Assembly (NCBI GenBank): GCA_027922465.2
Contig: BQMF02000270.1
Location: forward strand, 124,001-188,000
Length of the DNA stretch: 64,000 bases
Source of the DNA: Turritopsis dohrnii
Taxonomy: Eukaryota > Cnidaria > Hydrozoa > Anthoathecata > Oceaniidae
Direction of reading: 5' to 3'
Under the pieces are notes generated by a model, which searched no databases, was not told where the DNA came from, and was given only the letters and a program-made list of their open reading frames with translations. Of the stretch, positions 46,060-55,906 are shown one piece after another. The translations under genes were made by a program, and so were the position numbers. Position 1 is the first letter of the stretch; each line of letters starts with the position of its first letter.

Positions 46060-46960
46060 CAATAGAGTTGAGGCCAAAATTTCGTGACTTTAAGTCACGA
46101 CATCGAATTTTGATGTAATCATCATCTGTGACTATGTATCCTGGAAAAATCTAATCATAAACCATGTTTTTTTCTGTAAGAGAAAAGCGTTGCTTTGTAC
46201 ATTACTATACAGACCTAGATACTTAAAAGTATCTTGTTAACCAACTAACAAAATTACGGCCATTATGAATAAAAAAATTCTGTTTAACTAGCATAGCTTT
46301 TGTAAACAGACATAGCTGATAAGATATGCAAATCGTTTATTTTGCTATAGTTGTTGCCTGGCAACCTTGATAATTTATTAAATGTGACTGAAAATGGCTG
46401 ATATGTTATTTTGCAAGGATTATTACGAATTCCACTTCATAGGTTGAAAATAACAAACAAAGGGTAGTACTTTTCGCAGTTATTTTTGGTTTGAAAAAAC
46501 GCACCCTAACCAAGACCACATAAATGCCCCAAAGAAATTTCTGCTAGAGAATATATTTTGCTTGGAAAGGTCTGTTTTTAGAACCAATTCGATATGAATG
46601 GCTGAAGTACACTCCATAAGTGTTCCAATGTAGTGTGAACACTCGTCTTCGACATAAAAGGTTCTTTGTTCTTTTGATCATCACATCAAGCTGATTGTGT
46701 TTAATTAATTTCTCTAACAGTCCTCTAAAGACAGCTTTCTACTGATGTAGAATAATGCGAACACTGGATTTCGAAACATCTCGTTTGAGAATGAACGGAC
46801 ATATTCGTATGGAATGGTTATTCGTATACCTACCAAAGCCAATTCTCTGTTTGTCTGTCTGTAGGTTTGTTTGTCTGTCACGCAAAATGGTAGGTGAACT
46901 GTGAGAGAAATTATATCTTATCTTTTGCGCGACGTCAGTGTGAAGCCACTTCATTGAGAC
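46060..46960. other. Intergenic DNA, no gene seen
   Basis: A small palindrome (CGTGACTTTAAGTCACG, near 46083) is the only structure noted. Confidence 0.35.
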
Positions 46961-46969
46961 CCAAATAGA

Positions 46970-47205
46970 ATGCGACGTTTAGGGAAAATTATCTCGGTAA
47001 CAAATACAGAACACTGACGTTTTTTTTGGATCCGCGATGCAGGCGATGGGGTGATAAAAAATTTAGGCCTAATTTTTTTGTTGGACAGATTTGTGACGTC
47101 ATCAAAATCTTTGATATCCCTGTAATGGCTGGTCTGAGCAAAACGATCCCCTACCTATTTTTGATCATTTTTCGAGCTCTACAACATGGGTACACTTTGC
47201 GTGGG
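46970..47205 (+). repeat. Interspersed repeat shared with 63790-63995
   Basis: Shared landmarks in order: GACGTTTAGGGAAAATTATC / GACGATTTGGGGAAATATC, TGACGTCATCAAA, GATATC, AAAACGATCCC / GAAACGATCCC, and AGCTCTACAACAT.GGTACACTT. The copies are diverged, so it is an old repeat of unknown class. Confidence 0.6.
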
Positions 47206-48050
47206 CAATTATTCAACACTTTGTGGGTGACGCAACGCAGGCTGAGCATGGGCGGTGAACGACGCTGCTTTGTCGTCTAGTGTTTATTTATTAACAGTGT
47301 TACTGATGTTACTTTTAATCAGAGAAAGGGTGGTCCAATTGAAATAAAATACATTTCATTGCACAAAAGATATGATGCATGAGACACTTGTTGATGTTTT
47401 TAACGATCACAGTCAAAACCTTTATCAGCTTTCACCGTGTAAAATCTACTAATATTTTGTTTTTAATTGTATTTAAACATCTCCTATTATAGCGAAAATT
47501 CAGTATCAACATTACGCGAAAAAAAATTGATTCGAACAGCGGAATGCCAACAAAATCACAACAAAACAAATAAGAAAAGTTTCGCAACCAATCAAATCTG
47601 TCTGCATCATCAGGATCTATCTTTTATTCACATATAATATCAGGCCACATTTTCCGTTTTAAGTTCATGTAGTCTCTTTGTAAATATTTTATAACAATTG
47701 TCAGCTCACCTACAAATATGGCACAAACTAATTGTCAATACAAAAATATTTCATCCGATCAGAATTGTCCAAAATAAGGGAAATATTTTTAGGAACCGAT
47801 AATTGTTGGGATACATACAAAAGTGGTCTCTCACGTTTCATTAATGGCGTAGAACAAATCCCCTTAACATCCCGTCAAATCAGGTTGATCATAATACAGT
47901 CGATCTCTATAATTTAAACATTAATTACTCGGACTCCCACTAATTCAAACAAATCTCACGATTTCTTCACCTTCACCCATTTATTTGTAAACCTCTGTAA
48001 ACTTATAAACTTTTTTATGTCCCTGGGGTGTTTGAAATAGAAAGAGTTAA
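47206..48050. other. Intergenic DNA, no gene seen
   Basis: A fragment near 47895 (TACAGTCGATCTCTATAATT) resembles pogo-like MITE ends; otherwise nothing supported. Confidence 0.35.
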
Positions 48051-48060
48051 CAAGACATTT

Positions 48061-48698
48061 TCATGAACTACAGTGTGTATCAAAATGTCTTATCCACCAA
48101 CTTTCAAGGCGTATATTTCATTACATGTCTGATAAAATATTGTGAATTTTATATCACAAGAAAGAGCTTTTCATGCTCTATCCGTTAATATAAAATGTTT
48201 GCCAAAATATTTGTTCTTCGCAAATATATTGAAGAAAAACTCAACGATTTGGCTCATTAAATTCTTAAAAGTCAATTAACTGACATGCTAATGACTTTTT
48301 AATGGTGCAATTTTCTTTTGTTGTGCTGATGAAACCTTTAGAAAATTTTAAGTATAGCTTTGCGTATTAATTTCCCTTAATAACTAATCTTAAAAATTTC
48401 AAATAAAAATTTTTTACTGTGTGTTGATTTTTAATTTTTTTATTGTGTTTACAAATGGCCTTCATTGTAAATTGAGTTAGTTGACTTTTAAGAATTTAAT
48501 GAACCAAATCGTTGAGTTTTTTTCAATATCTTTTCGAAGAACAAATATTTTGGCAAACATTTTATATTAATGGATAGAGCATGAAAAGCTCTTTCTTGTG
48601 ATATAAAATTCACAATATATTTTATCAGACATGTAATGAAATATACGCCTTGAAAGTTGGTGGATAAGACATTTTGATACACACTGTAGTTCATCACC
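48061..48698. mobile_element. Foldback element with 225-bp arms
   Basis: 48061-48285 is the reverse complement of 48475-48698 with a modest number of differences (outer end CATGAACTACAGTGTGTATC, inner end TTAAAAGTCAATTAACT), around a 190-bp AT-rich loop. It is a long-terminal-inverted-repeat MITE or foldback. The short GTTAAC next to each end may be part of the termini. Confidence 0.75.
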
Positions 48699-49168
48699 GT
48701 TAACACATTTGTAATGGTTTATTGTTACCATATTGGGGACCATAAAATTGCATTTTCCAAAAGTTGTTCTGTTTTTTTATTATTCCTTTCGACGAGGTAT
48801 TTGGCTTATTTCTTGGAAAGGGCTCGTATCATTACTACTATGATGTGAAAAAAACATAATGAACGTTAGTATAGGAAATGAGACATATCAAGAGACATAC
48901 TGTCGACTTTTTAAAACCTCAATCATGCTTATCTTGTTGCCACTTTCTCGTGAAATGAAATCTTCCTGTCATTCATGATACAACACATCATTTGAAAAAC
49001 TGTCATCTCGTATATATGAGCTACAGCGAATCGGAATCACTTACAAGTTAAATCAGAAGGTCATTTTAACATTTGTTGTTTGTCTTGTATAAATCACCTA
49101 GCCTTTCCATCAGTGTTAAAATTTTTCCAACACAAATTCATGACACTTTCTGATCATATCGAGGTCGA

Positions 49169-50071
49169 TCAATATGTCTGCTCTTCAACTTCAGTGTCAA
49201 CTGATTGCACTTGTCGTTCTGTTATTGGATCGTATCCAATCAATTTCAGCATATGTTTCCTCATATATGGTGTTCTATAGTAATAAACAACAGGGTTGAC
49301 AATAGAGTTCACAACACACATCGTCATCCCAATGACGTATGATTTTGCCAATGATTCATCAGAAAAACTTTTCGTCACATTCAAGAAATGATGAATGCAA
49401 ATCGGCATGATTGAAAACACGAAACACGTGATCAATATCATGACTGTCATTGTGGCTTTTCTTTCCATTTTGACATAACTGAACATTCTGTCTCGACTTC
49501 GTTTCTTCTTGTGTTTATGTAAAGCCACAACCAGCATGATATACGAGCAAATTAATACGATCAGAATTAACATTACTATTGTTACTATGAATGCTGAGTA
49601 CACCTGCTCTGAATCATCAATCTTTCGTAGCAATGGAGTGAGCAAAGGGACAACCCAACACACAAAAAGACTCAAATATAATTTTCTGCTGGTCATCTTG
49701 TAGGACATTAACTTTCTCAAATGTAATGATCGGTCATAACTTATTAAGCAGATGGTCAAAACTGATGCTCCAATAAGAAATGTCGACAAATATCTTCGTA
49801 CTAAATCAATGGTGCAATTGTTGGTTAAATTTTTATCCAGGAGTTGAATGGCAAATAATAGTGCAACTGTAACACCAGTCAAAAAATCTGAAGTTGCCAG
49901 GGATGCAAGGATCTTGTTTGATTTGGTATGAAGTACTTGATACCAGTAGATAGTAATCAAAACGAATGCATTTTCAAATGTTGCGAGAAATGAAAGTACT
50001 GCCATGGCCATACCAAATCCTTTTTTCCATTGTTCAGTTGGTAGAAAATCAAATGTTGTGTTACAAGCCAT
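49169..50071 (-). CDS. Class A GPCR, intronless (receptor 3, 300 aa)
   Basis: Starts MACNTTFDFLPTEQW (NTT glycosylation site). It shows the family pattern: TFENAFVLI in TM1, LATSD in TM2, Cys before TM3 but none in the short second extracellular loop, SYDRS, a basic third intracellular loop (KHKKKRSRDRMFSYVKMERK), CFVFSIMP in TM6 and NSIVNPVVYYYR in TM7. Its last 250 coding bases are almost identical to those of receptor 1 (31930-32808), while its N-terminal first 20 residues and tail differ, as expected from recent duplication or gene conversion. Plasma-membrane receptor by family; ligand and G-protein coupling unknown. Confidence 0.9.
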   Translation of the reverse strand: MACNTTFDFLPTEQWKKGFGMAMAVLSFLATFENAFVLITIYWYQVLHTKSNKILASLATSDFLTGVTVALLFAIQLLDKNLTNNCTIDLVRRYLSTFLIGASVLTICLISYDRSLHLRKLMSYKMTSRKLYLSLFVCWVVPLLTPLLRKIDDSEQVYSAFIVTIVMLILIVLICSYIMLVVALHKHKKKRSRDRMFSYVKMERKATMTVMILITCFVFSIMPICIHHFLNVTKSFSDESLAKSYVIGMTMCVVNSIVNPVVYYYRTPYMRKHMLKLIGYDPITERQVQSVDTEVEEQTY

Positions 50072-50403
50072 CGCATATACTACAGCAGCAGTTATTGTTC
50101 TTAACGATTTAGCGGAATAAATTTAGTGATGTTTGTATATTGGTTTTCTGGAAGACCTGAACATAATATAAGGTCAAAATCAAGATTAATTACTTTATTC
50201 ACAATAATTTTGAAAATTGGGACCTTTTAATAAAACACTCGAATACAGTTCACTTTAGATTTATTGTTCGATATCTTTTCTTCAAATTCTCAAATGAAAT
50301 ATTTGAAAATGTTCTTTTCCATATGTCTTTTTACGACTTACACTTATCAAGAAGTTTCAAGAATATAAAGGAATAGCACGAACATCTCATATTTGTATTT
50401 CAG

Positions 50404-50876
50404 AAAGTAATCAAAATTCTTGTGATATGATACATAATACCCAAAAGAAGTCAAAAATGAAAAAAAACTTGATCACCAAAACATTTATGAAGGCACACTT
50501 ACAAGAACTTTGCCTTTCGGATTCCAAGAATATTATATTGTTTTTACTAAACTGTCTTGTAACTTACTATCACCTGAAAAACCAAAAGAAATCTCCAGAA
50601 TTATGTTCAGAATATTTTCGTAAAACAATCTCAAGATTTTTAACTCTAAAAACCTTATTAAAAGTATTTACTTTATCATCACTTGAAAATATAACTGATG
50701 ATTTATCAATTAGCTTGCAAGACGTTCTTCTGAATTTGGAAATATCTCAATGTTGTTTTAATATAGTTTCGTTTCCTTTTCCTGCGATGTTTTTGATGAT
50801 CAGCTTTCCAACTAATGTCCAAGTTTTTTCATGTCCTTTTTCATATATGTGTGAGTTATTTGTTTGTTTATTCTAA
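50404..50876 (+). CDS. Unidentified long open exon, Cys-containing and helical
   Basis: A phase-1 acceptor (TTTGTATTTCAG) is followed by about 157 codons without a stop, long for sequence this AT-rich. The first 110 residues are hydrophilic to amphipathic with Lys-rich and Leu/Ile heptad-like stretches and several cysteines (AHLQELCLSDSKNIILFLLN, SPELCSEYFRKTISRFLTLK). The last 40 residues are hydrophobic and may be intronic read-through. No signal-peptide exon was found upstream and no family is recognised. A helical secreted protein is one possibility. Confidence 0.35.
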
Positions 50877-51890
50877 TTGTTTACTTACGTATGACATAAC
50901 TAATATGATGTCATAGTGCTGCACGTTTTAGCACGAATATTTTCGTAAGCTTTACTGCGTTGGTTTCTTGCTTGTTTAAGCATGGTATAGTTTCGGTGTA
51001 CTGCAAACAAAATTCTTATTTTTTATGCAAATATTCATTTCTTTGGCTTTCTTTCAGAGGAGATACATGATAGCTCAATTGTTACGTCATTAAAGTAGTT
51101 ATGTAAACGTGTCGCTCCAAAAACACAAGGAAAATGTTTTTCTGTTAATAATTAAATCTTTCTTAGCTGGATTTTTAGAAACAGGCGATGTTTAACAGGC
51201 TAAATTCTGATCTCACATCTGCTGTCCACCTCCTTTTCATCATTTAAGTGAAATTGCCAACAACTGCAAAAATTACTCAAGTATTGAATCGATTAGAAGA
51301 AAGTTTCCAGTACGTGATAAAATGATATTTAATTTATAGTGTGTGTGTGTGTGTATGTACGGAAATATATAACTTATACCAGTCAAACGTTTTAAGCAGC
51401 AGGAACATCTTCATGTTTTCCCTACATGATCAAAAGTTTCCCAGGTCCTTGAAATTGGTTGACAGATTTCCCTTACAAAATGGCCGTAGACTGTATAAAT
51501 TTAACGACCTATTAGCAAATGACCTGCCATGATTTGGAAAAGGCTTTAACGGTCAACATGCCTTCCTATGTTGCAAAGTTGGCAGAATTTACTAGATATA
51601 GATCGTGTTAACGAAGTACTATTAATGGATCTCAGTAAAGCTTTTGATTGAAATAACCATGAACTGTAAATAGACCTTTCCCCCGAATCTCTGTTTAAAC
51701 GCTGCATTGTCACCGAGCTGTTGTGTCTAACCTCGTTTTTAATATTCAAACTGCTTCTGATTATTAGAATGGGAATTGGGAATATTAGAGACTGTTGTTA
51801 AGTTATTAAATGATAAAATCAGTAATTGCATACAAACGAGGTTAGATATGAAACTCAGGTATAATCCGGCACAAAAACTCGGCACAAAAA
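50877..51890. other. Intergenic DNA, no gene seen
   Basis: Contains a short GT microsatellite at 51338-51355; no supported gene. Confidence 0.4.
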
Positions 51891-52017
51891 ACCGTCAAAC
51901 CAGCATTTGTGACCAACATTCTCGCCAACATTTAAGACAACATGTTGGTACGATTTGCGGTAGCGTGGGCAACATTATGGTCAACATACAAAAATACTAG
52001 TCATTCTCTGCAACAAA

Positions 52018-53034
52018 ATGGCGGAGAAGGAAGCTGCAGCCTTTATTTTACTAGCAATAACCTTGGATGGTGATGATGAAAAAAGAAAACGAGGTGCTAC
52101 AAGACAATGGATGAAGCGGAGAGAGAAGGATGGACTTTATGCTAACCTTGTTCAAGAGCTAAATGCTCAAGGACACAAAAACTTATCGTGAAATGATGAG
52201 GATGGACTATGACTGTTTCAAAAGCATTCTTCATTACATTGAACCCTACATTACCCCAAAGAACTCCGGAGTTTTTGGCCAGATTGTTGTAAGCCCTGCC
52301 GAAAGGCTGGTTTTGACAGTTCGATTTTTTGCAACAGGTGAAACTTTTCGCTCCTTTGAGTTATCAATTTCGTGAATCAGAAAGAGCTATATCTTATTTT
52401 CTGTAATTTTTCTGGCTATTGCTGGGCCTGACTACGAGTGCATTTATGCAGATATCGGCAGCAATGGTCGTATGAATGATTCGTAAATAGTTCCGATTTA
52501 CGACAAAAAATTGAAGATAATGAGTTGGGAATTCCTGCTCCTACGCCACTTCCTTATGGATGGACCAACGTACCTTACGTTTTTGTGAAGCTATATGATG
52601 AAGCCATACCCTCAGAAAAATTTAGCAGAAGAGAGGCGTATTTTCAATTACCGTTTAAGTCGTGCGCGAAGAATTTCAGAAAACCTTGTTGGTATTTTGG
52701 CAAATAAATGGCGCATTTTCCAACAACCCTTAAATTTGTCTCCAGAAAAGGCAAGCACAATTACAACATGCGCTTTGGTTCTTCATAATTTTTTACGAAA
52801 AACAGCAGACAAGTTTATACTCCACCTGGTTTAATTGATTACATTGATGGAAACGGCCGTTTAGTTCAAGGAAGCTGGAGATTGGAACAAGGGAATCCAC
52901 TTGGAGTTTTTTCTACTTCAATTCAATCACAAGTTGGACGAAAAGCGCCAAAGAGTGCTAAAGTTGTTCGAGAAACTTTAAAAGATTACTTCTTTGATGA
53001 GGGAAGTGTTGAATGGCAATGGGAAAAAGCATAA
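52018..53034 (+). pseudogene. HARBI1-like Harbinger transposase, internally deleted
   Basis: Begins MAEKEAAAFILLAITLDGDD, frameshifts near 52180 into KTYREMMRMDYDCFKSILHY and SPAERLVLTVRFFATGETFR. It then jumps directly to FLAIAGPDYECIYADIGSNG and LGIPAPTPLPYGWTNVPYVF, and after another shift to AEERRIFNYRLSRARRISEN and ALVLHNFLRK, ending at 53034. These are the helix-turn-helix and DDE-domain blocks of PIF/Harbinger transposases. The region with the first catalytic Asp (normally before FLAIAGPDYE) is lost and at least two frameshifts are present. Function in active relatives: cut-and-paste transposition with help from the MADF/Myb-like partner. Confidence 0.8.
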
Positions 53035-53109
53035 ACAGTTTTATTTTATTTACTAGACGACTACTTGTTTAGAATATGTGTTTTAAGAAAAAGAATACAA
53101 GAATACAAT

Positions 53110-53465
53110 CTAAAATGTACTCGAACTCTTCGAGGTTTTCTTTACTGTATCAACAAATTTCAGCTTTTGCATAAATGTTTCATATAAATCTTCTGTACTT
53201 TGACCACTCTTGGTCTTGTTTTCCTTTGCCAACTCTCTCCCGTATTGGGCCCTAAGAGACTTCCATTTGGCCTGGATGATAGTCAAATCAAGATTTAAAT
53301 CTTCTTTTATTTCACTTAGCGCCTTTTCCTTAATATAGAAACATCCCAAAGGCAAGGCCTTCTTCATACAGGTCAATTAATCTTTCTACCAGATCGTCAT
53401 CCCATTTATAAATTTATTTTGCTGGTTACTTGTAACTTGTTTCGAAGACGCAGCAGCTTCAGCCA
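53110..53465 (-). pseudogene. MADF/Myb-like companion protein of the Harbinger element
   Basis: Minus-strand frame 53376-53110 contains KALSEIKEDLNLDLTIIQAK and WKSLRAQYGRELAKENKTKS, the core of a MADF (Myb/SANT-like) DNA-binding domain. An upstream stretch from an ATG at 53465 (MAEAAASSKQVTS) leads, with frame changes, into a WDDDLVERLIDLYEE MADF start. In Harbinger elements this protein binds subterminal sites and recruits the transposase. Frameshifts make it non-functional here. Confidence 0.7.
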
Positions 53466-53584
53466 TTTTAAAATTTATTGTGGTTGTTTTCAATCCTTCC
53501 CCGCGTAAACCATAAATATTCGAACAAAAACATTCCAAAAGTTATTAATATAATTCGAAAAAACGTTCGAAATTATGAATTGTT

Positions 53585-53815
53585 GCCAAAATGTTGGCCA
53601 ACAATGTTGTCAGCTATAGCAAATCGTAGCAACACGCGGCAACATGCAGAATTAACCCAAAATGTTGGTCAACATTTATAAAAAAATTAATAAATGTTGG
53701 CCAACATTTTTGATGTTTTTTTCCCTCTGCCAACATGTTGTCAGCTATAGCAAATCGATACAACACGGTTGGCCAACAAATGTTGGTCAACAATGTTGGC
53801 CGAAATGTTGCTCGA
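53585..53815. repeat. Cluster of ATGTTGGCCAACAT palindromes
   Basis: At least six full or half palindromes of the type AATGTTGGCCAACA or TGTTGGTCAACAT occur in 230 bp, plus two copies of TTGTCAGCTATAGCAAATCG. They lie at the right end of the Harbinger element, with fewer at the left, and are likely binding sites for the MADF/Myb-like partner. Confidence 0.6.
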
Positions 53816-53903
53816 TTTGCGGCCGCCTTAACATTCCAAAAGTACAAAAGGAAAGGCTAAGCAACGAATGATAAAAGGAAGCCGCACACTGACTAACAAA
53901 TCC

Positions 53904-54240
53904 AGGGGCGGATCCAGGGTTAGGCAACTTAGGCAGATGCCTAACCCAAAATCAGTTAAATAATGTTTTTCATAAAATTGTATGAAAAAGTTACTGTATT
54001 ACAATAATCAGAAAAGAATCGAAAATATCAAGAGATTCCCGCATATCCGATCCTATCTCGCCAATACTGATTCTCCGGCGAGGCGCGGCGCGCGTCACTA
54101 TGTTAAAAATTAATGTTTTTGATACCTTGAGTTTATAGGTATTCATCTCTGCCGGGAAAATGACTTCTCGTGGTAACATTGACAACACAGACTAGTTGCC
54201 TAATGCTCATCTTAGGCGAAGAAAATTTGCCTAAGGAGCC
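53904..54240 (+). mobile_element. hAT-type element end (fragment)
   Basis: CAGGGGCGGATCCAGG at 53904 is a typical hAT terminus. No matching inverted end was found downstream, so it is a fragment. Two imperfect direct repeats (GCCTAAGGAGC, ATGGGTTTACACACTTTAA) follow to 54380. Confidence 0.45.
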
Positions 54241-54509
54241 ACGGATTTACACACTTTAATGAATGAACTGGAAGAAAATTTTGCCTGAAGGAGCCATGGG
54301 TTTACACACTTTAAATGAATGAACCAGAAAAAAACTTGCCTAAGGAGCAGCCATGGATTTACACACTTTATTGAATGAATGGTCACCAAATCTGCACAAA
54401 ACGACCGTGGGACCTTCTAATTAGACCCAGTTCAACATGGATTCGCTAGAAAATATTATTGATAGCAATAATGAAGTATTAATTAGAAAAAATGACTTCT
54501 CATTCATTC

Positions 54510-55440
54510 ATTCATACTTTATTCGTTTACGTAGGTTAAAATTTACAGTTGAAAACTGATGTGGACCTACAAATAAAATTTAAAACAATATACATCATAT
54601 AATTCGTAAAAAAGTTTCAAACAGTATCGAATAAATATATTAAACTTAAGATTTGGATTTAGTTTTGGAAAATTTAGAGCGGAAGACAGCAAGGAAAAAA
54701 TCGACATGTAAGACAGTATCAGAGGTAAAGTGACAGTATCAGAGGTAAAATGTGAAAAAAAAGAGTAAAACAGAAATAGTTGGAATGTGATAATACTGAC
54801 TAAAAATTTAAAGGCTCCTTTTAGCATATAAATATTTCAGTATATAAATAAATAATAAATAAAATCATCATTTTCCTTCTTCATTGCTCCACTTGCAAAG
54901 TAAATTGAATGGATTTCACTGCAAATTTTGAAGTTTGAATGAGCTGATGGAAGTTTGATCAACTGCTTCATTCGAAAGTTGATTCCAGGTAATCGCTGAG
55001 CGGTACGCGAACCACTTTTTATACGATACTTTGTTAAAAGATAGTAATCGGGCACAATGTTTATTTCTCAGAACACAACCTTTCTTCGTTTCTGCTTTCC
55101 GTCTAACTAAACATTCAGGTAGCTGGTTCTTGAAGAGGTTGTAAGCCAGACATACGAGCTGCTTTTTGTAGAGGTTCCAAACGAGTCTCATCCAATTCGT
55201 TGTAAAATATCAGAATCTGGTGTCTCTTTCTTAGCTCTTAATATCATCCTTGCAACTTTGCAATGCAAGTTGTTTAGTCTTGACAGTTTTACTGCAATTT
55301 CCCCACATTGGGACAGCGTATGTAGATCGACTTCAATGTATCTGGTGACATACCATACATTTGCTGTAAGTTCTTAAGTAAATGATCATTCCATTTGTTT
55401 TCGATCTTGACTCCCAGACAGGAGAAAAATCTCTAGGAAG
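54510..55440 (-). mobile_element. LINE 3' fragment (CR1/L2-like reverse transcriptase end)
   Basis: The minus strand encodes, with frameshifts, the C-terminus typical of non-LTR reverse transcriptases: AVPMWGNCSKTVKTKQ (near 55310), then a frame 55191-54916 ending KKWFAYRSAITWNQLSNEAV. An untranslated stretch ends at an ATGA/ATTC simple-repeat tail (54500-54520), the usual 3' end of CR1/L2-type elements. It is 5'-truncated and dead. Confidence 0.65.
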
Positions 55441-55662
55441 AGGATTCTAGACTCCTGGTTAAAAAGCAGTTTCAGATTTGAGAATTTTCAACCGCATAAA
55501 GGTACAGGAAGATAAATTCAAGAAGACGTATGAAATAAACGAAAAAGAAAAGAAAAGATCGAAGACTCCAGATTATTGAGCAAGGTTCATTGACCCCTTT
55601 CGTGTTCAGTGAAATAGGTGGTATGAAAGCGTTTTACAAGCGTTTAATCAAACGTATTGCAG

Positions 55663-55906
55663 AAATACGAACGCAATCAACGAACAATGTTGCTCAATGG
55701 ATTCGACGCATCGTGTCTTTCACTCTCACCAAATCGCTCGTGATTTGTGTGAGGGGTATAAGAAAGACATGGACCGAAAATCTGTTGGTGCAACAACTGT
55801 GAGATTTCATCTGAAACCAAAATCTAGTTTTTCTTTATGTATACACAAATGCCAACATCATGACCAATCCTTGTGCAAATACTGTTATGTAATAAGAACC
55901 TATTAA
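55663..55906 (+). CDS. Candidate terminal exon, Cys/His peptide (second member)
   Basis: After CGTATTGCAG a frame runs to TAA at 55906. It contains STHRVFHSHQIARDLCEG, DMDRKSVGATTVRFHLK and a tail CIHKCQHHDQSLCKYC. The C-x-HH-(E/D)-xxx-CK core and the EG...D..KS spacing before it match 35872-36186, suggesting a second diverged member of that peptide family. The overlapping frame 55590-55802 is also open and strongly cationic, so assignment of the coding frame is not certain. No signal exon was found upstream. Confidence 0.35.

Larger units (their letters stand above)
51900..53830. mobile_element. PIF/Harbinger element, decayed
   Basis: A HARBI1-like transposase (plus) and a MADF protein (minus) in convergent order, enclosed by terminal regions rich in CCAACATGTTGG-type motifs (left about 51905-51990, right about 53585-53815) and sharing GATTTGCGG near both ends. 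Exact termini and target duplication (expected 3 bp) could not be fixed. Confidence 0.7.

Noticed and set aside
46739..47280. Short frames around the 46970 repeat.
   Set aside because: They lie in a diverged dispersed repeat also present at 63790 and are not conserved as frames between the copies.
55590..55802. Cationic amphipathic peptide in the other frame at this locus.
   Set aside because: It overlaps the Cys/His frame, lacks a signal peptide, and has no counterpart elsewhere, whereas the other frame shares a motif with 35872-36186. Kept only as an alternative.
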